A stretch of 64,000 nucleotides of DNA from positions 1-64,000 of the forward strand of contig JAXGGA010002059.1 in NCBI GenBank assembly GCA_038373865.1, given 5' to 3'. The notes beneath the pieces are model-generated. The model saw only the letters and a program-made list of their open reading frames with translations. It did no database searches and was not told the origin of the DNA. This stretch comes from Uloborus plumipes (taxonomy: Eukaryota > Arthropoda > Arachnida > Araneae > Uloboridae). Below are positions 26,590-37,196 of this stretch, in pieces. Positions within the stretch are counted from its first letter, which is position 1. Every line of letters starts with the position of its first letter. The translations under genes and the position numbers were made by a program.

Positions 26590-27640
26590 ACAGTTGAGCC
26601 CCATTTTAAATCCTTCGTGATAACTTAAACAACTTTCTGCATTTGTTTCTACGTCCTCATAGTATTCTTAAAAATCATTCATTGCCAATTTTCTCTCATT
26701 AATAAAAGATAAACGGTTTATTAATCGCAGCTCATGTGCTTAAGCTGTCGCGACGGACAAAATGTCTTAATTTGATAACCCACAAAAAATTGGAGCGGAT
26801 CCCGTCTTTTTTAAGATAGTTTAGCCATTTAAAATTCTTCATGATAACATAACCATCTTTGTGCATTCATCACTATGTCCTTACGTTATACTCAAAAAAA
26901 CAATCATTCCCCAATTTCTTCTCGTTCATAAAAAGAAAACCACTTAGTAATCACAATAACTCATTTTATTGATTCGTGAACATTTTACGGAATTTACAGA
27001 GAAAAGCAAATGCCCCTCTTGGTTAGTTTCGATTTTTGTGCTGTCACGACATTCAAAACGTCTTTGTTTTACCAGCCAGAAATGTGAATGTTTCCTCCTT
27101 TTAAACAATAGTTGGTGAATTTTAAGTCCTTTATGATGATATAACTCTCTTTATGCATTTGTTATTACGTCTTTATGTTGTACTTAAAAAACATTCGCGT
27201 GCCAATTTTCCTTCAATCCTAATAGAAAAACCTTTTAGCAATCATATCCCATGTGTTTTATTGATTAAACTATTTTTTTCCTTGAACCCTTTGAAGCATT
27301 TACAGAAGAAGGTCAATACTGTTCTTGTTAGTTCCGATTTTCTGTGTGGTTACTATACTCAAAATGCCTTAGTTTAGTTGTCCTCAAAAATAGGTATGCG
27401 ATATTTTGTTTCAGTTTAGGTCATTCTAAGTCATTCACGACAATAGAACCTTTGTACATTTCTTATCCCGTACTTAAATTGCACATCCGTTAATTTTTTT
27501 CAATTTCTTTATATTGTACATCTCACAAAAGTACAAAGACTACCTTCTTTTTCGCAATAATTGGGCTGTCCTAAATCCCTCATGATAATAGACCCATCTT
27601 TGAGCATTTTTTTACCTGGTCCTTATGTTGCACATCCGTG

Positions 27641-27931
27641 GGCCGTGGTGGCCCGATCGGTAAGGCGTCGGACTCGTGTCCGGAGGGACCCGGGTTCGAT
27701 CCCAGCCGATCAAAGATCCACCGTCTTGATTAATGGTGACTGGGAGGCGTTAAAAATGTCGTGGTCACAAAGTCCTCCAAGTGAAACGATACCTCTGGGG
27801 GTGCTGGGCCTAGGGTTTGCTCGACCCTAGGTTCTGGTTCAAAATTAATAACAGAGCGCCCTTCAGGGCCCTATCCCGGTTAAACCACGAAGCTGTGGTA
27901 GGTACGGGGGACCCTGGAGGTGTGAAATGAA
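27641..27931 (+). mobile_element. tRNA-derived SINE with perfect 16-bp target duplication
   Basis: The head is tRNA-like, with an internal A-box-like GTGGCCCGATCGGTAAGG and a B box GGTTCGATCCC about 50 bp apart. The body ends in ...GACCCTGGAGGTGTGAAATGA. It is flanked by ATGTTGCACATCCGTG at 27625-27640 and again, identically, at 27932-27947. Transcribed by RNA polymerase III and mobilised by a partner LINE in general. The intact promoter and perfect duplication indicate a recent insertion. The apparent 89-codon open frame across it is not a gene. Confidence 0.92.
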
Positions 27932-28132
27932 ATGTTGCACATCCGTGAATTTGTTACCTTTTCCTTTTTTGTTTATCCCGCAAAAAGTACAAATACTACC
28001 TTCTTTTTCACGATAGTAGGGCTATTTTAAATACATCATGATAATAAACCCATCTTTGAGCATTTCTTACCTCGTCCTTATGTCGCACATCCGTGAATCT
28101 GTTACCTATTCATTACAACCCTCAAAAAAGTA

Positions 28133-28498
28133 CACTGTAAAAAATGAATGTTGTTTTTACAGTATAATTCAGCTAATTTTTATAGTAATAAACTGTAAAA
28201 ATTGTTAATTTTACTGTAATAAACTGTAAAATTGCTACTTTTACAGTAATAAACTGTAAACATGCTAATTTTACTGTTTATTACAGTTTTAAACTGGAAC
28301 CTCTGATGCCAGTATTATACTGTTGTTTTTACGGAATAATACAGATAAATTTTAAGTCAATAAACTGTAAAATTTCTTACTTTACAGTAAGAAAAAATTT
28401 CTAGTTTTACAGTTTATTTCTGTGCATTATGCAATTTCAAACTGGAACCTCGGCTGCCAGTATTATACTGTTAAAACAACAGTTCATTTTTTGCAGTG
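28133..28498. mobile_element. CACTG-family element, copy 2 (dimeric)
   Basis: CACTGTAAAAAATGAATG ... TTCATTTTTTGCAGTG between TA and TA. An internal join at about 28300-28330 (CCAGTATTATACTGTTGTTT) shows two units fused head to tail. AACTGTAAAAT motifs throughout. Confidence 0.85.
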
Positions 28499-28700
28499 TA
28501 CGGACTGCTACATATCCTTTTTCACAATAGCTTAAATCCCTTATTTTTATAGAACTATCTTAGCGCATTTTTTTACCCCATCCTTATGTTGTTCTTAAAA
28601 AGCATTCATTTGCTAATTTTCGCTCATCCACAAGAAAATAAATAAATAAACGATTTCGCAATCCCAGCTCATTTATTGATTCATCGAAACTTTTTAACAG

Positions 28701-30069
28701 CCGTTTAATTGTGTTGAACGAGGCAAGTAATTGCAAGTATATTAGGCAGTAAATTCTTTTCGACAAGCACAGTGAGGGGTTGGATCCCAGTGGGCAGTTA
28801 CAGCAACGAGACTGGCTTGATGATGCGAGACTGGGAACAATCAATCAACGGCTCGCTAAGTTTTGCTGGCTAAGTGTTAAAATTTCGCGGTTTCAAAACA
28901 CAATAGTTAACAAGGATAAACTTTCTTTATTTCTCTAAAGAAATATTTTTTTTTCACCATGCATAAATGACAATTCGTTCGGGAAAGATTTTCTTTATAT
29001 TTTTTCTCATTTTTCTCGAAACCTCCGAAGTCACAATCGATTTTGCAATTAAGGGAGTTAGTAATTATTTAAATTAAAAGCAGCTTCGAAAAAATGTAAG
29101 CTAATTAAGGAGAATAGAATATTCATTTTGACATACGTTCTTGAAGTGTATACTTTTGTAAAAAGTCAAGTTTTCTTATGCATATGCGTCACCACACAAT
29201 TATTGCCTCTTTCTCCGAAAATCGCAAATCCTTAACGTTTGTTGAATTTATTTTCGGGAATTAGTTTTAAAGAAAGTACTTTTGATTTTTATCGTCACAT
29301 ATTTTTGAGTTACATTCTTCAAGAGTTTTCATTTTACGTTGATTCTTTTTTCCACTGCAGATATCAAATTTTATGGTGCACTTTTGAGGAGTTTATAATT
29401 CAGATTATTTGTTTTCTTCACAGAATGCAATAACATGCTGTTTAAGAGTTAAGTCTACAGCATCTTACCCCTACTACAATTTGTCTTTCGGCGTCTTCCC
29501 CAACGGTATGAGTAAGATGCCAAAATGGATGGATTTTGTAATCATTAATTTTCGGTGGTAAAACCTTGTTTTTCAAAGCAAAACCTATTTTTTTTTCGCC
29601 AAACACAATAGTCCATATTTTGTGAAAAACTTGAATTTTTAAAAATAAGACCATTGCCCTATTTCATATAAAATAAAATCCAAAACTACTTCGTCTTCCC
29701 CCAATGTACCTTATACACTTATAAAATATTTTTATTCGCAAAGCTATAAGTTTAGCAACACAGGAAAAGTTCGATGCACAAATTCTTCTTTATCTGCTCA
29801 AAACGGGAAACCGATATTCGTCTTCTCAAAAATTGCATTTTAGTGAACTACACGTGTTTTCCAGTGAAATAAACGAGTTGTTCAGGAAAAAGGGAATTGT
29901 GCTGAAATCATCGAAAAGGTTGAAAACTTCTGACGTCCTACAGCAAATCCATTATTTATGAACATGAGGGGAGAAGCCGAACAGTACCGTCTTTTAATCG
30001 TTTACTTGTTCCCCCTTTTGCTATGTCTGAAAGCATTATCAAAATTGAGAGTAGGATGGATGTTATGGA
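28701..30069. other. No gene seen; candidate Exd/Hox site
   Basis: Positions 28690-28870 are of higher complexity and contain minus-strand TGATTGAT at 28847-28840, a Hox1/Exd-type octamer, in a probable labial intron. The rest is AT-rich with short meaningless open frames. Confidence 0.3.
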
Positions 30070-30520
30070 TAAATAAGTTGAGAATTGAGTTACACTAAGA
30101 AATAATTTATTTAAAAAGATAAAAGTATTTTTTAAAGAAGAGTACTATTGTAAAAAATTATACCTTATTACTTTTTGATTTTTTCGGACTTGTTTTAAAG
30201 TTAGGAAGCTCAAACCTGTATTATTTTTTTGAGCTTAAACATTTTTAGTGTTAAAAGAAGTTGAGAACTTTATTTTACTGAGAAATGAATAAATAAACAA
30301 ACTTAAAAAAATTTAAAAAGAAGAATATTTGAAAGGAGTAAATGATTAAAGAGATGCGGCGTGATATTGTAATACTTGTTTTAAAGTTATAAAGTTCAAC
30401 CAACTGTTATATTAATAGACTAACCTTTTTTGCATTTAGGTTTCTACAATAAGTTGAGAAATGAATTATATTGAGAGCTTAATAAATCAATAAATGAAGA
30501 ATACTTTAAAAAGAAGAATA
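30070..30520. repeat. Diverged tandem repeat, period about 190 bp, about 2.5 copies
   Basis: AAGTTGAGAA(T/C)T(G/T)-AATTATACTGAGA-like starts at about 30073, 30256 and 30449, each followed by AAAAAGAAGA(A/G)TA-type sequence and, in the first two, TTGTTTTAAAGTTA. Confidence 0.6.
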
Positions 30521-31076
30521 ACGGAAGTTTTTTTTTCTTTTGCTTTAGAGTCTAAGCTCAACAAAAATTTATTTGCTTACAGTTCCCATAAAAATCCTAC
30601 TTGACATTTTGGTTAAGGTTGGAAATCCTTACTTTGACTTATCAGTATTTAACAACCCCCTAACAAACTCTGATGAATCTAACTTTGCGTGTTGCATTTT
30701 GCAACTTTTGTCAAGTCTCTATTATTTTATGTACTAGATTAAACAGGGTAATAAACGTCTAGTAAAACTGTTTGAAACATTGTATTTCATAATCCAATTT
30801 AAAGCGCACAAAATAAGCAATGCAACTAGATTATTAGTATAAAAGGAGTTACACTATGGCTTAAAACCATGGGTTTTAGGAGGTCAACCTTCAACCCGCC
30901 CTTTCTCATGGCGCCTCTGATTAACACTCAATTACCATAGACACTGACTTAATCCATATTAAGTGTCACTGTCTAGCATACTAATGGGTAAATTATGTTT
31001 AGAAATATTAAATAGCTTACAAATGAATATCTACAGCCCTCATCGCCTTATGAGATGGATCGAATGCTTTACAGTA
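30521..31076. other. AT-rich spacer, nothing recognised
   Basis: No open frame or repeat of note. Confidence 0.4.
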
Positions 31077-31078
31077 TA

Positions 31079-31467
31079 CAGTATACTCTCGATTATCCGA
31101 TAGAATATCGAAGAAAAAATTGCTTTAGTGAAATTAAGTTTGTTGTTTTTGCTTAATATTTCTTACAAAAGAGTGCGGTGTACTTAATCGAATAAATTGT
31201 TTTCCCTGGAGCGTTATCGTAAGTACAATTCCTTTATAGATTTTATATGCTTCAGAAATTATAATGCAAATAATTTTTAATACTGTACTTATCTTCACAG
31301 TTTGTATCACGTTTTATGTATAATACAATTATTTTCAATCAAAAGATAATTTTTATCTTTTTTACACCTTATTTTATTTATTTATTTATTTTTTCGTCAT
31401 CCGCTTTCCTTTTTTTGTTATCAGCGATACCCGTGCCACCCAATTCCTCGAATAATGGGGAGTACTG
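31079..31467. mobile_element. Pogo/Tigger-like non-autonomous element, copy B
   Basis: Left end CAGTATACTCTCGATTATCC; the reverse complement of the right end is CAGTACTCCCCATTATTCGA. Flanked by TA on both sides (31077-31078, 31468-31469), the usual pogo/Tigger target. The interior matches 16300-16550. 389 bp, non-coding. Confidence 0.8.
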
Positions 31468-31539
31468 TATTGAGAATTTCGTTGGGAACTGAAAAATATT
31501 TTGAATAATTTACGTATAAGGAAATAAATGGTTTATATC

Positions 31540-31890
31540 CATAGTGAGTTTGGTTCTGTACAGAGGAACATTTGTACTAATTCACAGATTTAAGCTTCAG
31601 AAAAGTATGGTTTACAAGTCCCCGATTGTTTCCCATTTTTTACCGCATCTGAAATTACTTTTAAATCACAACTGGTTAATGTTTAAGATATTTACTTTTG
31701 TGTCGGAAAGAGAGAGATAGGCAAAAAGTAAATGCTTCAGAACTATTGAGAGTTTGCTTCGGTACAAATAAATCATTTTCACTAAGTTACGAACTGAAGC
31801 TTCAGCAAAAGCATGATGTATCCAACTTTGATTCATATTCCTACCGCATTTTAACTTATTTTTGAACCACATCTTGTTCATTTTTTAAAG
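31540..31890. repeat. Diverged tandem duplication, period about 200 bp
   Basis: GAGTTTGGTTCTGTACAGA and GAGTTTGCTTCGGTACAAA, AAGCTTCAG(A/C)AAA, TACCGCAT(C/T)TGAAATTACTTTTAAA versus TACCGCATTTTAACTTATTTTTGAA, and CACAACTGGTTAATGTTT versus CACATCTTGTTCATTTTT mark the two units. Confidence 0.55.
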
Positions 31891-32783
31891 CTTTGCTTTT
31901 TATCTAGGAAAAAAATAAGCAAAAATTAGTTTAATAACTTTTAGTCTGAGCATAATTTGTGTCTTCACCATCATACATCGCAACACTCCCATGTACACGG
32001 TTCTTTAATTTTATTTACACTCATTCGCACCAACACGTGTTTTTTCTTATCTGTCTGCCAAAATAAGTCTGAAACGTGAAAGCAATTGCAGACATAATTT
32101 ATGATTGCGGTCTCCATTTTTTTTTCTTTTAATCTCACTTTTTTATATTTTTAAATAACGTTTTGCCAAGTGCTTTTAACTTAAAAGGTTTGGACGTTTC
32201 TCATTCCTCCCCATGACCTTTTAGTTTAAAATGGTTTTTTATTTAAAGTACAAAAGTAAAAAATGCTTTTTGATTTTGCAGTATTAAAAATACTTTCTAG
32301 TTAACAGTATTAAAGCTAAAAATGGTTTTTGACTTTAATGTAGTTAAGTTTTAAAAATCTTTGAACTCTGCGTATTTTAATTGAAAATATTTTTGAAAAT
32401 GTGGTCGATAAATATGTGCTTGAGTTTGAAGTATTCAAGCTGAAAGTATTTGAATTTAAAGTAAAAGTCAATTTTAATTAGCATTGAAAGAAGATAATTA
32501 GGGTGAAACTTATATGTACTCCTTTTTTTGCTGCAAGGGATACGACGAGTATTAAAATTACTCAATTCAATAGAGCTAAAAGCTTCGCACGGGTCAGCTA
32601 GTCTTGCATTTTATTTTTTCTTTATCTAGTCTGTTTTCTGTTTCTACGCGAGAACTACCTTATTTCTTTCCTCATTTTAAAGCTTATCGTGCCGGCTATT
32701 GATGAAAAATAGACCCACCATCTACATTTTTTTTTCTGTTTTTTACTGCACATTACTTCAATAAATAAGCTTCTGAATGCTGA
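31891..32783. other. AT-rich, no gene; LINE-like tail at 32584-32606
   Basis: GCTTCGCACGGGTCAGCTAGTC at 32584 recurs in altered form at 33184-33204. 32220-32400 is a loose AAAAATG(G/C)TTTTTGA repeat. Confidence 0.4.
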
Positions 32784-33204
32784 GATGCAGTGACGCGGTT
32801 GGGTAGAGAGTTGCGCTAGAAACGCGACGCTCGTAGGTTCGATCCTGCTATGGGTTTTGTCGCTTTTGATTATCAAATTTTCACCGGTAAGTATTGAGCC
32901 AAATTTTCAAGAATAAAAGTCTCATTGTAGGACTTCAAACAACAGTTGTACTGTTGCATCAAAACCGGAAAAGAAAATGTTTATTGTGACCTGAATAATC
33001 TTTCTTAAATGCAATTTTTTTTTTTTTTTCGTTTCCTTAATACTTTATTAGAGCTACAAAAGTAAGGCATCATTTGATTTTCTTTTTAAATCGGCGAAAA
33101 TAGGAATTTACTTTGTGCCTTCTTTTTCAAAAAGTACCGTTAAAAAATCAAATTTTTTAACGACTACTGTCAGGTGCGAATGCTTCGCGGGTTAGCTAGT
33201 ACAA
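32784..33204 (+). mobile_element. tRNA-derived SINE with a LINE-type 3' tail (probable)
   Basis: The tRNA-like head around 32788-32860 contains GTGACGCGGTTGGGTAGAG (A box region), an anticodon-stem-like TTGCGCTAGAAACGCGA and B box GGTTCGATCC. The 3' end GCTTCGCGGGTTAGCTAGT resembles the end at 32584-32606. The acceptor stem does not pair, so this is not a functional tRNA. Boundaries are approximate. Confidence 0.5.
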
Positions 33205-33564
33205 TGTATTTATTTATTTACTTTCATCGAAGAAATTATTTTAATTTGACAAGCCAAACTCTTGGAGCTATCCACACACAATACAGCGATTCGTTATCCT
33301 GAGAAGGATGTAAAGCAACAATCGCTCGGTTAACAGAAAAGAACAATGTCTTCTAGCTGGAAGCGTCAGCCGAAAACAATCCTCACCTATCGATTTGCAT
33401 CGCTCCGAGTCGGCGAAGCAACAGGTATCGCGCCCCTTTTTCGATCACCAGTGTTAAATCAGAGGGTTATTGGATGAGAAATAATTGAAACAGTTCACAC
33501 CCGATGTTTTGCTAAATGGGAACGATCGATGATTATGTTATTACGGGTTACTAAGAAAGTGGTA
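33205..33564. other. Higher-complexity segment, no gene
   Basis: 33270-33545 is less AT-rich, non-repetitive, and has homeodomain-type and ATTTGCAT-type motifs. It may be a conserved intronic enhancer; this cannot be tested here. Confidence 0.25.
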
Positions 33565-33822
33565 CACTGCAAAGAATTAAACTGTTGTTTTTACAGTATA
33601 ATACTGGTTTTACAGTAATAAACTGTAAAGTTAGCAATTTCACAGTTTATTAATATTAAATTAGCTGCATTATACTGTAAAAACAACAGTATAATTCTGG
33701 CAGCAGAGGTTCCAGCTAAAATCTAAAATGCACAGTAATAAACTAAAATTAGCAGTTTTTCCGTTTATTACTATAAAATTATATGTATTATACTCTAAAA
33801 ACAACCTTTATTTGTTGCAGTG
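33565..33822. mobile_element. CACTG-family element, copy 3
   Basis: CACTGCAAAGAATTAAACTG ... TTTGTTGCAGTG between TA (33563-33564) and TA (33823-33824). Interior AACTGTAAAGTTAGCAATTT-type motifs. 258 bp. Confidence 0.85.
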
Positions 33823-35715
33823 TACAAGTCAAGAAATTTAGAAACTGAGTTAAGTATGGTTTTTATGTGGGTTCCCCTGCAAAAGTGCGTGAAAAGTATA
33901 CTGCCGTGCTAAGCACAAAAGTCGTATCTACACTTTTTAGCAAAATTGAGCTATTGTCGCCAGGTGATTCTTTGTAACTTATGTTATCTAAATGTAGTAT
34001 TTTATGGTCAGCTGAGAACGGCAGATATTTTCTTAAAAAATCTAAAAAATTACTTAATGAATCAAATACATGGAATCGCAAAACTTTAAACAGCAATGTC
34101 TCAGCTTAAGATCGTCTACAGATACCACTTTTGCACTTAGCACGTCAGTATAGTGCTCTTCTGGTAAGTTCAACTCCGACATTGACACTATTTACCTGTT
34201 TTCGAGTACCAGGAGAGGGGAATTGGCACTGAATTGATTCTGGTCCCTTTCGTAGTCGTTTTGAAAAAGTATTCCAACTCAAATCCGATGATATCTTTTC
34301 CTATTACCCAAAAAGACGGAAAAAATGTCAATGTCGGAGGTCAACTTACCAAAGGATGATGTTTGAAAGAACACATGAAAATAAACTTTCGGAAACACAT
34401 TCATTGGTTTCCCAGCTTACTTCTTTGGAGGTCAACTCATTTTTTTTCCTTCACAAATGAAGAAAGTAATTGTACGAATGCAACAAGTTGCGAAAGTCAC
34501 TTAGGGCGTGGGATGGTATAATTTTGCCACGCTATCCGATCAACTACAGAGATCTAACAAAAGGAAGGGTTTTCGTTTTGTGCCGAATGTCTGTAATTTT
34601 TCTTCTCCCGACTTAATCTTGTAATTTCGTTGGAGCTTTTTTTTCTCTTTTCTCCACCCCCGAGTGGCAGATAGGAATAGGGTTGTAATCAAGTGTCATT
34701 AAGGAAAGATTTTCTTAAAGGAAATAAAATGGACTACGCTTTGGTTTTCTTGTCCGCGTCAATCGGTTCGCATGGACTATAATGATAGTGGTGTAAGCCA
34801 GAAAATTTACGAATTGAGTTAAGTGTGGATTTGTATTGATTATTTTTCTCTTCCTCTATTTTGTGTTCTATACCCAATAAAATACTGAAAAGTCTTAGTC
34901 ATTGACAGCTCTCCAAATCTTTTCACTAATTAAAACTGCTATTCAGATGTGAATGACAGTGGTATGTATCATTTCCCATGCTTTTGATTGTACCAGGAGC
35001 TAGTTTTTTTTTCATTTATTTGACTTTCTTTCAGAATGTGTATCTTAAATATTGTATGACAGTGGTTTAAGCGATTTAAAGTTACTTTAAAAGATTTTAC
35101 GAGTAACTTTTTATGAAAGTTGGTAATAGGAGAAGTAACCATGCTTAAATTCAAATCCTTCTCTTAAAGTTAAAATTTAATCTGCGTTTATTTTTTTTTC
35201 CAGATGTGTTTTTACAAGACCTTCATTTACTCAAAACTATGTTACAATAACCTAAAGGTAAAGAGCGTACACACACAACACTCTCTCTCTCTCTCTCTCT
35301 CACTCCAAAAAGATAATTTTAGGGATATTTTTGAAGAAACGCTTTTGCTTTTGTAAAAACTTCAATAAAATATACAATTAGAAGTAAGGCCACAGGCTAA
35401 ATGAATATAGTATAAGATAAAATAAGAGGGAAACAATTGAGCATCATGCTTGTATAGTAAAACTGAAGTAAGATAGAATGACTAAATGCAAAAAAAGAAA
35501 AAGAAAAAAAAAAAAGAATAAAGAAGGGAAAATGGAAAAGAAGAGGAAAAAAGAAGAAGAAAGGAAAGAAATAATTAAAAAAAAAGAAAAGAAAAACAAA
35601 AACTGATAGAGACTGCCATTTTCCCGGCCAGGTGCTGCCATTTAACCTTCGATTAGTGTTCAATATTTTAACCATAGTTAAGCATTAAAAAAAAAAAAAA
35701 CTTTGGCTCAGACAC
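33823..35715. other. No gene; CT microsatellite and purine-rich tract
   Basis: (CT)10 lies at 35281-35300. An almost pure A/G tract spans 35490-35598. 34440-34790 is of higher complexity without coding signal. Open frames through the purine tract are artefacts. Confidence 0.5.
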
Positions 35716-35957
35716 GTAAAATTAAGAGTAACAACGTTTCATTGCACAAAACTAGCAGATTACTGCATACTCGTATTTCGGCGTTTCAAGGAACGCCTTT
35801 TCAATGCAAAGAAAGTGAGCTTACGGATGGATGTCTTTTAATTCATAATCTTATTTTTTTTGTATTGAAAAAGGCGTTCCTTGTAACGCCAAAACACGTG
35901 TATGCAGTAATCTGCAAGTTTTGTGCAATGAAAAGTTGTTATTTTTAATTTTACATA
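35716..35957. repeat. Fold-back MITE, about 240 bp
   Basis: Arms of roughly 95 bp: the left runs through TTTCATTGCACAAAACTAGC, AGATTACTGCATAC and GGAACGCCTTTTCAAT; the right is the reverse complement with a few changes, ending GCAATGAAAAGTTGTTATTT. The loop is about 50 bp. Ends read (A/C)GTAAAATTAA. Confidence 0.85.
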
Positions 35958-37196
35958 GTTAAACATATTCTAGCAGCAGAATTAATATTTTGGTAAGTTA
36001 ATTTAGTACGTTAGCTGCTTTAGATAATACTTTTTAAATGAGATTATTGCAAACCTCATCTTATAGATTTGACGATTCTCTTGCTTTTTATAGTTAGATG
36101 AGTCAATATAAACATACACTTTTGAACCACTTCACTACTATTGGCATTTTTCTGCCGTGAATCTACTTAAAAACCTAGTGGAAACAAGAGGATCCGCGGC
36201 TGCTGAAATCAAGCACTGCCGGTACAAGTTTTAACTGCGAAGTACTCGTACCACTGGCGCTGTTTGTTTACAATTTTGGCGTCTATAGTCCGGCTAACAA
36301 TTGTAGGAGATTGTTTAATTTACTTAAATTAAGTATTGAAGAAACGATTTTACATCGTAAAGCATCGTCATTTGTTTGCAATTTTGCAAGAGGTGTCGTG
36401 ATTCCGGCTCACGATCATTGGCGATTATTTACGAATGAATCTACTTTGAAACCTATTAAAAATAAGAATAAATAGAGTTACTAAAATCAAGCATAGAAGA
36501 AACAAGTTTTCTTCATGAAACATCTTTGTTTACAATTTGGCTATAGCAACTATATTCTAGGAACGTGTGCATAAAATAAAGTTTTTTTTATATACTATAC
36601 TGATGTGTGAAGGTAAAAGGCAGTCTCAGCAAAAATAAGTTTTTGAGATATTTGGAGAAATGCATTTTGGTTTTCATACTAACAATAGGGAAATGTTGGA
36701 ATTTGACTTTTTTTTATGTTTTAAATGAGTTTTTGAGGTATTTAAAGAAACGCATTTTGGATTCCATGCTAACAATACTAAAATATTGGAACTTGACTTG
36801 TTTTCGCGATTGATTTTTTGCGGAAACCTAATGAGCAAGCTTGGACAAACAAACTAAAGTACCATAGATGACAAAATGCAAAAAATGAAAACTAAAAGAT
36901 TTGCAGTAACTGCCCCTTACCTTTCTATTCCAGTATCTATAAAATAATTGATTTTGTAATTTCCCAAGAGCTAACAATAATGAAGCGGACTATAGTCAAC
37001 GAAAATTTTGATAAATGTCAAGCTTAAATGTTTCGCACACTTTAACGGAGAAATATTATTTTATTAATTATTTGAACATATCAATGTACCAGAATAAGTA
37101 TTTCACTCAATGAATATATAGACATCATTACATTTACTTTATAAGATTATGAATTTAATAACTCCGTCTTAAGTTACAATATTCTTTCAGTGTTTA
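35958..37196. repeat. AT-rich with degenerate tandem units
   Basis: 36200-36560 holds three diverged units sharing AAATCAAGCA(C/T)-like, TGTTTACAATTTTGGC-like and (A/C)TATAGTCCGGCTAAC-like blocks. 36640-36810 is a duplication of about 90 bp (GTTTTTGAG(A/G)TATTT, AACGCATTTTGG, AACAATA, TTGGAA(T/C)TTGACTT). The block 36650-36930 is also related to 45735-45910. No gene. Confidence 0.5.

Larger units (their letters stand above)
26590..28700. repeat. Diverged tandem array, about seven units of 145-300 bp
   Basis: Each unit contains TTTAAATCC(T)TCATGATAA-like sequence, then ATCTTTGTGCATTT, a CGTCCTTATGTTG(T/C)AC-like block and often AAAAAGCATTCATT or GCACATCCGTGAAT. Units start near 26605, 26827, 27119, 27420, 27567, 28023 and 28529. 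Unit length varies through internal deletions. A SINE (27641-27931) and a CACTG element (28133-28498) have inserted into it. Confidence 0.7.

Noticed and set aside
27561..27830. 89-codon plus-strand frame
   Set aside because: Spans the tRNA-like head of a SINE and its target site; not a gene.
31823..31881. Minus-strand NKMWFKNKLK, reminiscent of the homeodomain recognition helix
   Set aside because: Flanking residues do not fit a homeodomain and it lies in an imperfect tandem repeat; chance resemblance.
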